DNA from: CAG-791 sp964386925
GTDB lineage: Bacteria > Bacillota > Clostridia > Lachnospirales > Lachnospiraceae
NCBI GenBank assembly: GCA_964386925.1
Contig: CAYLUU010000025.1
Location: 1-26,451 of the forward strand
DNA length: 26,451 nucleotides
Reading direction: 5' to 3'
The translations under genes were made by a program, and so were the position numbers. Below the pieces are notes generated by a model. That model ran no database searches. It saw only the letters and a list, made by a program, of their open reading frames with translations, and had not been told where the DNA came from. Shown piece by piece: positions 7,932 to 15,519 of the stretch (within the stretch, counting starts at the first letter, position 1; every line of letters starts with the position of its first letter).

Positions 7932-9719
7932 ATGGAACTGAACATCCCTTTGACTGCCGCTGACAGTCGGCATTTATATGAGCAGATTTATGAATATATC
8001 CGTGACGAGATCCGGGCGGGCAGGCTGCAGACGGGTGAGAAGCTGCCGTCGACAAGGCAGCTGGCGTCGAGTCTGCGGATTGCCAGGACGACGGTGGAAC
8101 TCGCCTACGAACAGCTCGAGGAGGAGGGCTACATCGACATTCGCCGCGGAAGCGGAGCCTATGTCTGCGAGATCTCGAATATCCCGGAGGTGATGGGATG
8201 GTCGGATTCGTGTGGAGGCCACGCCGGAAAAGGACAAAATGACTCAATCGGTCAACCGAACGGGCATCTCCAGCATGCATCACACAGTTACCATGCCGGC
8301 CCCGCGCAGGATGGGGAGAAGAAAGTGAGGAGTGGTCGAAATGCTGCTGATGCCAGAGAGAAAGATCCTGGTCGGGAGTGGATTGATTTTTCACCTCGTA
8401 CGATTGATATGTCAATGTTTCCGTATGCAACCTGGAGGAGAATTCTGCGAGGCATTCTGACGGGAGATCGGGCAGAGTTGTTCCACCGCGGAGATCCCAG
8501 AGGCGATCTGGAACTGCGTACGACCATTGCACATTATCTGCATCTGTCCCGTGGCTGCAATTGCGAACCGGAGCAGATCGTGGTCGGAGCAGGAAACGAT
8601 TATCTNNNNNNNNNNNNNNNNNNNNNNNNNNNNNNNNNNNNNNNNNNNNNNNNNNNNNNNNNNNNNNNNNNNNNNNNNNNNNNNNNNNNNNNNNNNNNNN
8701 NNNNNGCACAGGTCCTGCAGGCAGAAGGATATGAAATTGTGCCTGTGGCAAGCGATGCCGGCGGGATGCAGGTGAGGTCTGACGGCAGTTGCAGCTGCAA
8801 TGGAGAAAGTCTCATGGCACTGGAGGATTCGGACTGTCAGCTGGTCTATGTGATGCCGGCCAGGCAGTTTCCGACCGGGGTGGTAATGCCGTATCCGAGG
8901 CGTGCGGAGCTGTTGGCCTGGGCGGCACAGGAGGAGAACCGATACATCATCGAGGATGATTATGATTCGGAGTTTAAGTACCGCGGACGTCCGGTTCCAT
9001 CCCTCCAATCCTCGGATGAAAACGGATGTGTGATCTATATGGGAACGTTTTCCAAATCCATCGCTCCTGCCATTCGTGTCAGCTATCTGATCCTGCCGCA
9101 GCGCCTGCTGCGGATCTATGATGAACAGGTGGGGTTCCTCTCCTGCAGCGTGCCGCGGTTGGACCAGGCCATTCTGAATGAATTCCTCCGAGACGGATAT
9201 TTTGAAAGGTATCTGAATCGAATGCGGAACCGGTATAAGGCAAAGCATGATCATCTGCTGGAGCTCCTGCAGCCATTGGAAAAGGACTTCATAATCAGCG
9301 GGCAAGGTGCAGGACTGCATCTGATCCTGCGTCCAAAATCGCAGGTGCTGGAGAAAATCGACCAGTTGACGGCTGCCTGGCAGATAGCGGAGCGATTACC
9401 TGCGGGGGCTGGAGGAGAACGAGAATTCTCAAAGGCTGCAGAAGATGTGGTGGAACGAGTGCTCACGGAGGCTGCGGCGGAAGCCTCCGTGAGAGTGTAT
9501 CCGATGTCCGAACAGCTCCTGCAGACGATGAAGCAACTTCCTGCATCCGGCATAGATGGCGTGAGCGCTGAAGAGCAGAGAAGCCGGGAGGAAAAGAGTT
9601 CCGGAGAGGCAGAGAATGGACGGCAGCCCGCTATTTTGCTGGGATATGCGGCGCTGTCGGAGGAGGAACTAGAGAAAGGGGTTGCTTACTTAAGAAGCGC
9701 ATGGGAAAATCTTGTGTAA
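7932..9719 (+). CDS. MocR/PdxR-type GntR regulator with aminotransferase domain (interrupted by N gap)
   Basis: An N-terminal GntR winged helix (about residues 10-80; GEKLPSTRQLASSLRIARTTVELAYEQLEEEGYI begins it) is fused to a fold-type I aminotransferase domain that binds PLP. The PLP lysine is in GTFSKSIAPAIR, residue 375 if the gap is counted as 100 nt, and the preceding IEDDYDSEFKYRG block is typical. Family members such as PdxR and GabR sense PLP or aldimines and control vitamin B6 or amine metabolism genes; no such target lies nearby. The start at 7932 is chosen for its spacing to GAAAGG; 7926 is too close. The 100 N remove about 33 residues of the aminotransferase domain, and the frame is consistent on both sides. 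Unusual are a Gly/His/Ser-rich linker (about 89-150) and a Glu/Ser-rich stretch near the C-terminus. It could in principle control the Fic gene downstream. Confidence 0.88.
   Translation: MELNIPLTAADSRHLYEQIYEYIRDEIRAGRLQTGEKLPSTRQLASSLRIARTTVELAYEQLEEEGYIDIRRGSGAYVCEISNIPEVMGWSDSCGGHAGKGQNDSIGQPNGHLQHASHSYHAGPAQDGEKKVRSGRNAADAREKDPGREWIDFSPRTIDMSMFPYATWRRILRGILTGDRAELFHRGDPRGDLELRTTIAHYLHLSRGCNCEPEQIVVGAGNDYXXXXXXXXXXXXXXXXXXXXXXXXXXXXXXXXXXAQVLQAEGYEIVPVASDAGGMQVRSDGSCSCNGESLMALEDSDCQLVYVMPARQFPTGVVMPYPRRAELLAWAAQEENRYIIEDDYDSEFKYRGRPVPSLQSSDENGCVIYMGTFSKSIAPAIRVSYLILPQRLLRIYDEQVGFLSCSVPRLDQAILNEFLRDGYFERYLNRMRNRYKAKHDHLLELLQPLEKDFIISGQGAGLHLILRPKSQVLEKIDQLTAAWQIAERLPAGAGGEREFSKAAEDVVERVLTEAAAEASVRVYPMSEQLLQTMKQLPASGIDGVSAEEQRSREEKSSGEAENGRQPAILLGYAALSEEELEKGVAYLRSAWENLV
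8606..8705. other. Assembly gap (100 N)
   Basis: Exactly 100 unknown bases interrupt the MocR-type gene. A round 100 is often a placeholder for unknown length. Here the reading frame and the expected spacing of the family (roughly 30-35 residues between the motifs on either side) both fit a true length near 100. Confidence 0.98.
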
Positions 9720-9773
9720 AGCTTCCATAGGGGGGAGAATATCTGAAAAAGGTGCCTATAAGAGTGATCCGTG

Positions 9774-9811
9774 ATAGATATTTATAAGAGAAATCTGAGA
9801 AGAATATCTAT
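9774..9811. promoter_or_regulatory. Inverted repeat upstream of fic
   Basis: ATAGATATT (9774-9782) and AATATCTAT (9803-9811) are perfect 9-bp arms around a 20-bp spacer, 40 bp before the Fic start. TATAAGAG also occurs twice in direct orientation (9757-9764 and 9783-9790). It could be an operator or a transcript hairpin; there is no T tail. Confidence 0.4.
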
Positions 9812-9851
9812 GTGAGGCGTCTGAGAGACACCTGAAGGTGGATGGAATACT

Positions 9852-10595
9852 ATGAGTGATTTCAGAGAATGGTTGACTGAGCGATTCATCATTGAAAGGA
9901 AGCGGTTCGACCGGTCAGGGGTTTATGCCTATACCCAACGTGCGATGGCCTATAATTCCAATAAAATTGAAGGGAGCACGTTAACACCGGAGCAGACAGC
10001 TTCTCTGTTTGATAATGGAGTACTGCCGCAGAGTGACGATTATTACCGCGCGAAGGATGTTGAGGAGATGAACGGACATTTCCTGATGTTCAACTATATG
10101 CTGGATACCCTGAATGAAGAATTATCGCAGTCGGTCATCAAACGAATGCATTTCGAATTGAAGTCAGGCGTTTTCGAGGATCGCGCGAATGGATATGCGA
10201 TCGGTGACTACAAGAGGCGTCCGAACATGATTGGGATGTATAAAACAGTTCTTCCAGCAGAGGTGGAAACAGAGATGGGAAAACTCCTGGAATGGTATGA
10301 AGTACAGGAGAAAACAATGGAAACCCTGGCTCTGTTTCATGCAAAATATGAATGTATCCATCCATTTCAGGATGGTAACGGAAGAACCGGACGCATGATC
10401 CTGTTCCGTGAATCACTGAAATATCCGTCCACCCGTCCGTTCGTGATTCTGGATGAGGATCGCAGTACCTATCTCGAGGGGCTGAAGCAATTCCGAGAAG
10501 AGGGAGGATGTGATATACTGGCGGGTCTGTTGGAGAAGGAAGCAGACAAGTATTACGAGCAGTGTTGTTATTTTATGGACTCAGAGGATCAGTGA
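9852..10595 (+). CDS. Fic/DOC-family protein, class II (probable AMP transferase)
   Basis: Fic proteins transfer AMP (or other nucleotide groups) from a nucleotide to hydroxyl side chains of target proteins. The 247-residue protein has the full core motif HPFQDGNGRTGR at residues 170-181, including the catalytic histidine and the Asp, Gly-Asn and Arg residues that bind metal and phosphates. The inhibitory motif [S/T]xxxE[G/N] is present near the N-terminus as SNKIEG (residues 36-41). This places it in class II, where the inhibitory helix precedes the Fic core in the same chain, so no separate antitoxin is needed and none is seen. The ribosome site AAGGTGG lies about ten bases upstream. It stands alone between the MocR-type gene and a nitroreductase. 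Its targets cannot be inferred. Confidence 0.9.
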   Translation: MSDFREWLTERFIIERKRFDRSGVYAYTQRAMAYNSNKIEGSTLTPEQTASLFDNGVLPQSDDYYRAKDVEEMNGHFLMFNYMLDTLNEELSQSVIKRMHFELKSGVFEDRANGYAIGDYKRRPNMIGMYKTVLPAEVETEMGKLLEWYEVQEKTMETLALFHAKYECIHPFQDGNGRTGRMILFRESLKYPSTRPFVILDEDRSTYLEGLKQFREEGGCDILAGLLEKEADKYYEQCCYFMDSEDQ

Positions 10596-10643
10596 TCCCG
10601 GGAAATCCGATCATTGGTACAGCAACATTTTGCCATGCGTAAC

Positions 10644-10720
10644 TTTGGGGTGACCTCAGCGGCTTGTTTGGGGTATGATAACAGCAGTGAATGCAACGTC
10701 TCCCGGAAACGCATTCCGGG
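10644..10720 (+). promoter_or_regulatory. Putative promoter and operator-like repeats of the nitroreductase gene
   Basis: A weak promoter, GTGACC (10650-10655) and TATGAT (10674-10679) with an 18-bp spacer, is framed by a direct repeat TTTGGGGT (10644-10651 and 10667-10674) spaced 23 bp, about two helix turns. Downstream, CCCGGAA (10702-10708) and TTCCGGG (10714-10720) form a 7-bp palindrome with a 5-bp centre. This layout would suit binding of a regulator, but none is identified. Confidence 0.35.
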
Positions 10721-10738
10721 CATGAAAAGGAGGCAAGT

Positions 10739-11251
10739 ATGGATTTTGAGAAGCTGAGTACCGAAAGATATTCCCTCAGAAAGTACAGCGATAAGCCGGT
10801 TGAGGAGGAGCTGCTGGCAAAGGTTCTGGAGGCAGGCCACAATGCTCCCACCGCATGCAACCTGCAGCCGCAGCGTATCTTCGTAATGGAGAGTGCCGAG
10901 GCACTGGAGAAGGTGGATGGATGCCTGGCGTGTCATTTCCATTCTCCGTTGGTACTGGTGGTGACATATGATCCTGAAAAGTCATGGAAGCGTGAGGAAG
11001 ATCTGAAGAACTATGGTGAAGTAGATGCGGCTATTGCAACGACGCAGATGATGCTGCAGGCTGCCGACCTCGGCCTTGGTACCTGCTACATCGGCATGTT
11101 CAGTCAGGAGAAGCTTCATGCAGCCTTCCCTGAGATGAAGGGACTTGTTCCGGTTGCCGTTCTGACCTTGGGATATCCTGCAGAGAACGCGCATCCTGCA
11201 AGACTGCATGCAGATCGAATTGCCGTGGAAGAGATGGTGACGAGACTGTAA
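10739..11251 (+). CDS. Nitroreductase-family FMN protein
   Basis: Members of this family use FMN and NAD(P)H to reduce nitro, quinone or flavin substrates. The compact 170-residue protein shows the N-terminal FMN-binding pattern ERYSLRKYSDKPV (residues about 7-19) and AGHNAPTACNLQPQRIFV, and the C-terminal GLGTCYIGMFS and LTLGYPAE blocks. It is at the short end of the family (often about 170-220 residues). The start at 10739 is set by AAGGAGG seven bases upstream; an ORF extension to 10691 lacks support. It is preceded by repeats that may be regulatory and followed by a strong terminator at 11365-11407. The physiological substrate is unknown. Confidence 0.88.
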   Translation: MDFEKLSTERYSLRKYSDKPVEEELLAKVLEAGHNAPTACNLQPQRIFVMESAEALEKVDGCLACHFHSPLVLVVTYDPEKSWKREEDLKNYGEVDAAIATTQMMLQAADLGLGTCYIGMFSQEKLHAAFPEMKGLVPVAVLTLGYPAENAHPARLHADRIAVEEMVTRL

Positions 11252-11364
11252 TATCATGTCGCATCTGCCAGATGTGAGCTGATTTCAACAGAAATTGCAC
11301 CCTTTTGGATGTCTTGCCGTGAAATTGTTGAGTGCGAGAAGATATCCATGGGATAAAATTAATA

Positions 11365-11407
11365 AAGTGAGCGCAGCGAATCTTGTTTTCGCTGCGCTCA
11401 CTTTTTT
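11365..11407. terminator. Strong bidirectional terminator
   Basis: AAGTGAGCGCAGCGAA and TTCGCTGCGCTCACTT form a perfect 16-bp stem with a short loop and a TTTTTT tail on the + strand; AATAAA on the other side gives a T-rich tail for the - strand. It lies between the converging nitroreductase and DUF3048 genes. Confidence 0.9.
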
Positions 11408-11409
11408 GA

Positions 11410-12690
11410 TCAGTAGATCATTACCTCGTCCCAGGTGTCGTCCGGGATGATCCCGATGTAGGTCTTGCCGGGATTGATGGTGAGTTCGTTTCCTTCCGCA
11501 TCGTAGAAATGCGTGATGCCGCTCTCGCCTTCCTTGGTCCAGAGTACGGAAATGTTCTTGCCCTCGGTGCAGTAATAGGCGAACTGGAATTTGTCAATGC
11601 AGTTGTAGATCAGATAGCCGTTGCTGTCGTACTGGTGGAAGGAGCAGTCCTGCAGCAGGACGTTTTCAAAGGTGAGAGGAGCCTTGGTATCGGCATCCAG
11701 ATGCTGCTCTCCGTATTCATAGTAATCGTAGGTGCCGGTCTCTTCATTGTAAACGAGCTTTGACTGGTTGTGATAAAAGGGAAGCTCAATGGTATTCGCC
11801 ATGCGGACGCCGTCGGCGTCGTAATCATCGAGGTTGACCTTGGTTCCGTAGGGTGCAAACTGAAAATGGCCGTCTGCGGCTTCGGAATCTGTCGTATATT
11901 CAGTAGAATACCCGCTGTTTTTAAAATTCTTCTGCAGGTCCCCGGAGAGTATATATTCCGTGAATTCTCTCGCTTTTCCGTTGTTCACACGTGAGAAGGT
12001 ACCGGAGAAGTGATACGGATAGCGGGAAAAGTAATCGTTGATGTAATACGGCCCGCCGTCATGGCAGATGACTGCCTCGTATTCCTGCGCGACGAGGATA
12101 TTCGTGGGGCGCACGCTGCGGATGCTGCCTACCTGCTCCAGATCCTGCCAGTCCTTGTAGATGCACATGAGACGGGTAATCCGGTCATTGGCGGTGCTGT
12201 TCATCATTTCATAAACAATATCTGCGTCAGCAGTGCCGTAGTGGGGAAGAGCCTTACTCTCGTTGTCCACCATAACGGCGATGGGTCGCTGATCCTGCAG
12301 CTCCAGATCAATGGGGAGTCCGGTCAGCTCACTGAGATATTGTCCTTCAGGAACTTCAAGCGGTGTGCCGTAATCCTCATCGGAATCCTGGTCGAAGCCA
12401 GATTCGGATGAGGAGGCGGTATCGAAGGCAGAACCAGCTTCATCGGTATCGGAAGCATCTGCAGTGTCGCTTGCGCTAGCGGCGTTCTCCTGCGCAGTGC
12501 TGGTGCCGGAACCGGCAGAAGATGAGGATTCCGCGTCGGACATTGCGGATGTCGTCGAGGCAGAGGCATTGTCTGCGGATGCACTGGGTGATGACGTCTG
12601 GCTGCAGGCAGACAGAGATGTCATCAATAGGGCCGCTGCCAGAATGCTGGCAGACGCAGGTGAGAGTTTGCTGCTGTGTGATAAAACCAT
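11410..12690 (-). CDS. DUF3048 (YerB-like) lipoprotein
   Basis: This 426-residue protein matches the DUF3048 family, represented by the B. subtilis lipoprotein YerB. Recognisable blocks are RPIAVMVDNESKALPHYG, ADIVYEM, RLMCIYKDW, VGSIRSVRPTN and VICHDGGP. The N-terminus is a lipoprotein signal with lipobox LSAC (cysteine 29), so it is anchored to the outer face of the membrane. Residues 30-110 are a Ser/Ala/Asp/Thr-rich tether, longer than I would expect for the family. The start at 12690 is fixed by GGAGG (complement of 12697-12701); a GTG at 12720 is only an open-frame extension. A TATACT box on the - strand (12727-12722) may be its -10 element. The biochemical role of the family is unclear to me. 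Confidence 0.88.
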   Translation of the reverse strand: MVLSHSSKLSPASASILAAALLMTSLSACSQTSSPSASADNASASTTSAMSDAESSSSAGSGTSTAQENAASASDTADASDTDEAGSAFDTASSSESGFDQDSDEDYGTPLEVPEGQYLSELTGLPIDLELQDQRPIAVMVDNESKALPHYGTADADIVYEMMNSTANDRITRLMCIYKDWQDLEQVGSIRSVRPTNILVAQEYEAVICHDGGPYYINDYFSRYPYHFSGTFSRVNNGKAREFTEYILSGDLQKNFKNSGYSTEYTTDSEAADGHFQFAPYGTKVNLDDYDADGVRMANTIELPFYHNQSKLVYNEETGTYDYYEYGEQHLDADTKAPLTFENVLLQDCSFHQYDSNGYLIYNCIDKFQFAYYCTEGKNISVLWTKEGESGITHFYDAEGNELTINPGKTYIGIIPDDTWDEVMIY

Positions 12691-13039
12691 GGTACGCCTC
12701 CGTAACTTTTTATATATCACCAGTATACTGCACGAATCAGATACGCGGACATTACGGGGTTCAAAATGATGGCCTGCTGCGGACGGATTCAGGACAGGAA
12801 TGGACGGGAAAGTGCGCAGTACCGGCTATTTTCCGGAAAAATTCGGCTAAAAATTGAATTTGGTATAAATGCTGCTTGATTTCACTGGGGAAGGATGTGA
12901 GAATAAAAATAATTCACGTTTGCGCTTACTTATGAATGCTGTACAGAGTTCATAAGCCTTTGAAAAGTGTTGTGGACAAATTCTCGCAGGTTAATTCTCC
13001 GCTGTTTCCCAATAGAATGCGTTTAGAAAAGAGAGAACA
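12691..13039. other. Divergent intergenic region
   Basis: About 350 bp separate the DUF3048 lipoprotein gene (-) and the TetR gene (+). I see a possible -10 box for the - strand gene at 12722-12727 and the dyad at 12929-12956 near the TetR gene. No coding sequence or RNA gene is evident in the middle. Confidence 0.5.
12929..12956. promoter_or_regulatory. Candidate TetR operator
   Basis: CTTATGAA (12929-12936) and TTCATAAG (12949-12956) form a perfect 8-bp dyad with a 12-bp spacer, 28 bp in all, a common operator size for TetR proteins. It overlaps a weak promoter (TTGCGC at 12920-12925, TACAGA at 12942-12947) about 90 bp before the TetR start. Autorepression is the natural reading. Confidence 0.45.
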
Positions 13040-13660
13040 ATGAGAACGACGAACAAGAGCAAGAACATTATGGATGCAACGATGCAGATTGTGGCGGAGC
13101 AGGGATTGACTGCATTGTCAACCCGGTTGGCTGCCAGAAGGGCGGGGGTCTCGGATGGCCTGATGTACCGCTTTTTTGAATCCAAGGATGAGCTTTTGTA
13201 TGCCTGCTTTGAGAGCGTTCATCGAGAAATAGCAGGGTTGTTCGACAGTCTGCCACAGGAGCTGGCGGCGAATGGAATGGATGCAGCGAAGGTCGATCCG
13301 GGCCAGTTGATGCACAGCATCTGGGAGAAATATTTCCGCTTCCTGATCCAGAACGGATATAAGACGCTATTCTATTTTGAATATCGCAATTCGAGCTACA
13401 TCAAACAGGTTCGGGATCGGGATGAGGATGCCAGGGCAACATATTTTGAAGGGTTTGTCAGCATTATGAATCTCGCGGAGGAGATGTTCCATTTTAAGGA
13501 AAAGATCTCGGAGGAGATTCTGTGGAGCTATATCCTTGACACATCAGGAATGTTCGCCGGCCGGATCATTCGAGGCGAGCTGCCGGATACGGAAGAGACG
13601 ATTGCGCAGGTGTGGCAGCTGATGGGGAGCGGACTGAACGGATTGTTCACGGAGAATTGA
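13040..13660 (+). CDS. TetR/AcrR-family transcriptional regulator
   Basis: This 206-residue protein has the TetR DNA-binding domain in residues 8-54: ATMQIVAEQGLTALSTRLAA leads into the recognition helix region AGVSDGLMYRFFESKDELL. The rest is a helical ligand and dimer domain without a recognisable ligand signature. An AAGAGAGA ribosome site precedes the ATG. It is divergent from the DUF3048 lipoprotein gene and faces the converging InlB-repeat gene, so neighbours give no clear target; autoregulation through the dyad at 12929-12956 is plausible. Transcription ends at the terminator 13684-13728. Confidence 0.92.
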   Translation: MRTTNKSKNIMDATMQIVAEQGLTALSTRLAARRAGVSDGLMYRFFESKDELLYACFESVHREIAGLFDSLPQELAANGMDAAKVDPGQLMHSIWEKYFRFLIQNGYKTLFYFEYRNSSYIKQVRDRDEDARATYFEGFVSIMNLAEEMFHFKEKISEEILWSYILDTSGMFAGRIIRGELPDTEETIAQVWQLMGSGLNGLFTEN

Positions 13661-13683
13661 ACGGATAAAAGAACAGATGAAAG

Positions 13684-13728
13684 AACAGACGGGAGACCAC
13701 ACATGGTTGGCTTCCCGTCTGTTTTTTT
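13684..13728 (+). terminator. Intrinsic terminator of the TetR gene
   Basis: AACAGACGGGA (13684-13694) and TCCCGTCTGTT form an 11-bp perfect stem followed by seven T. It lies between converging genes, and the A-rich left side may also help end the gene on the - strand. Confidence 0.85.
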
Positions 13729-13743
13729 GTCAGTGAGGTTGTG

Positions 13744-15207
13744 CTACTTCCACGTGGCCGTCAACGTGACCGCCGGAATCCTGGTGCGATAGAGCGTGCA
13801 CTTGTTCTTCTCGTTGGTGGAGATGTAGGCGTAGGGACCGACGATGGTGAGATCCTCAGCTTCATAAGGGATGTCGATGGTCCAGACACCGATGTAATCA
13901 CCTTCTGTTGTGAAGACGTTGATGCGCTGTTTCGTCTTCCAGTCGTAGGCCTTGAAGCAGGCGCTGACGGCGTAGATGAAGGAGCCGTCGGAGGCAATGC
14001 CTTGTGAGCTGAAGTTCTGATAGTATTCGTCCACCGGTGTGATGGACAGCGTTTCCATGTCATCGTTCAGCACGCAGAAGGAGTTGCGGCTGCCGCTGTT
14101 GCGTCCGATCAGGTAGAAATGATGGTCCGCATAGGCAATGGCCCAGATGTGGGTCAGCAGGGGGAAGTTGTACTCCCGCACCTCCTCGAGGTTCTCATCG
14201 AGCTCCATGACACCGCTGGGATAGCCGTCGCATGTGCCGCCCTCTGCAATATAGAGGTGTCCGTTGTTCTCGTTATAGCAGATGCCGTTTCCATGATCGA
14301 ACTGGAGATTGCGAACCGCCTTCACGACCTTGCCGGTGGAGAGCTCGTATTTGGTCAGGATGGTCTCGTAGTGGGAGAGATCTCCGTTGTTGTAGGCGCT
14401 GTCATTGATGGACGCGGCGGTGACGAGATACATCGTGCCGTTCTCCTCATAGACGCAGGAGCCCTGTGTACTCTTGAAGGAGTAGTCGGTATTCTCCGGT
14501 TTGCCGGCATCCACGGTCAGGACAGCGCGGGACTGGGTGTTACCGGAGTGAAGATTCAATACGGTATCCATGTTGGTATAGGTTTTGCCGGTGTTGGTAT
14601 CAATCCAATTGCGGAACACGTGACCCGGATTGACGAAGAGATTGCCGGAGAGCATGGTTTTCTCATCGTAGATGCCGTAGGAATCGTCCATTTCACCGAG
14701 CGTTGCTCCATTCCCGGCATAGTGAATGATGTACATCTGCGGTTCCCAGAGGGCGTAGAGCGTCATGCTGCCGGCGTCTTCCGGATAGGTTTCCTGGTCT
14801 TCGTATTCGCAGGTGTCTGCACTGGGGTTGGTGACCCAGCCGCGGAAGACGTAGCCGTGGCGCGTGAAGGTGCAGGCGGGAAGCTTGTCCTTGCCGGCCT
14901 CCAGAACTACGCTGTCCATAGAGCCTGTGCCGCCGTTGGCGTTGAAGCTGACCGTCTCTGAGACCGCGTAGGCCTGCAGGGAGGAAGCTCCGGACATAAG
15001 AGAGCAGAACGCATTCATGCAGGCAGCCGCAGATGTCCCCCGGGCAGCAGCCGCAGAGGAAGCGGAGGATGGATTCTGCCAGGAGAATGCATGACCGGGA
15101 AAATAACTCACAGCCAGCGCAGCGGCGGCCACGCTGAGGAGCCTGAAACTGCGGGGGCGGATGATATGCAGCAGAGTGTGTGCTGCGTTGTTCGTAGAAT
15201 TCTTCAT
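13744..15207 (-). CDS. Secreted protein with InlB-type repeats and a propeller-like domain
   Basis: The 487-residue protein starts with a basic N-terminus and a hydrophobic export segment (about residues 20-41). Residues about 85-155 form an InlB B-type (Listeria-Bacteroides, Flg_new) repeat: SFNANGGTGSM, then FTRHGYVFRGWVT and TLYALWE. A second, weaker copy follows (about 158-215, with GHVFRNWIDTNTGKTYTN). The remaining 270 residues contain recurring strands such as NGICYNENNGHLYIAEGG, WAIAYADHHFYLIGRNSG and GIASDGSFIYAVSACF, suggesting a beta-propeller-like fold. No LPXTG motif, membrane tail or SLH domain is seen, so attachment is unclear. The ATG at 15207 has only a weak ribosome site (AGGCATT). 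A role in surface binding or sensing is a guess from the repeats. Confidence 0.8.
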   Translation of the reverse strand: MKNSTNNAAHTLLHIIRPRSFRLLSVAAAALAVSYFPGHAFSWQNPSSASSAAAARGTSAAACMNAFCSLMSGASSLQAYAVSETVSFNANGGTGSMDSVVLEAGKDKLPACTFTRHGYVFRGWVTNPSADTCEYEDQETYPEDAGSMTLYALWEPQMYIIHYAGNGATLGEMDDSYGIYDEKTMLSGNLFVNPGHVFRNWIDTNTGKTYTNMDTVLNLHSGNTQSRAVLTVDAGKPENTDYSFKSTQGSCVYEENGTMYLVTAASINDSAYNNGDLSHYETILTKYELSTGKVVKAVRNLQFDHGNGICYNENNGHLYIAEGGTCDGYPSGVMELDENLEEVREYNFPLLTHIWAIAYADHHFYLIGRNSGSRNSFCVLNDDMETLSITPVDEYYQNFSSQGIASDGSFIYAVSACFKAYDWKTKQRINVFTTEGDYIGVWTIDIPYEAEDLTIVGPYAYISTNEKNKCTLYRTRIPAVTLTATWK

Positions 15208-15348
15208 GAATAATGCCTGTATGCCTATGTTATACTGTTTGAGTCCTTTGGATACGTTTGTCAGATCATAGGATTATAACATACTTAAGATGACTGAACT
15301 GGTCAAAACAGATATTTCTATACATTGCTATGTACAATGTGATTATTT

Positions 15349-15376
15349 AGGGAAACGCTGATTAAAGCGTTTCCCT
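15349..15376. repeat. Perfect 11-bp hairpin upstream of the flavin-reductase-like gene
   Basis: AGGGAAACGCT and AGCGTTTCCCT flank the loop GATTAA. No T run follows on either strand, so a terminator is unlikely. It may be one end of a small mobile or repeat element that includes 15431-15488. Confidence 0.45.
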
Positions 15377-15430
15377 CGCCGGATTTGCGCTGCGAAGCAG
15401 CATTTTCCCTTGCAACGCATTCCCCAAATG

Positions 15431-15488
15431 GTCGCGTTAATGCGAGCATTACTTGCACATTTTATGCTAATTTGCCTGGTTTTGAATA
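15431..15488 (+). repeat. Intergenic element (partner at 1404-1460)
   Basis: This is the second copy of the element upstream of lysC: CGTTAATGC, ATTACT and AATTTGCCTGG are shared in order, 31 bp before the start codon of the next gene. A 5' neighbour block GGATTTGCG also occurs before both copies. Confidence 0.45.
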
Positions 15489-15519
15489 GCTACACGATCT
15501 GAGAAAGGAAGATTAGATC

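Larger units (their letters stand above)
15208..15519. other. Divergent intergenic region with hairpins
   Basis: About 310 bp hold a TATAAT box on the - strand (15278-15273) that could serve the InlB-repeat gene but has no well-spaced -35, an ACATTG/CAATGT dyad near 15323-15341, the hairpin at 15349-15376, a GCTGC-GAA-GCAGC hairpin near 15389-15401, and the repeat element at 15431-15488. No ORF with a ribosome site is seen. Confidence 0.5.

Noticed and set aside
14119..14961. Open frame of 280 codons on the + strand
   Set aside because: It is antisense to the InlB-repeat gene, whose signal peptide and repeats are clear; its Val/Gly/Ile-rich product is a typical shadow.
15349..15376. Hairpin as a terminator
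   Set aside because: The stem is perfect but no T run follows on either strand, and it lies between divergent genes where no terminator is needed.
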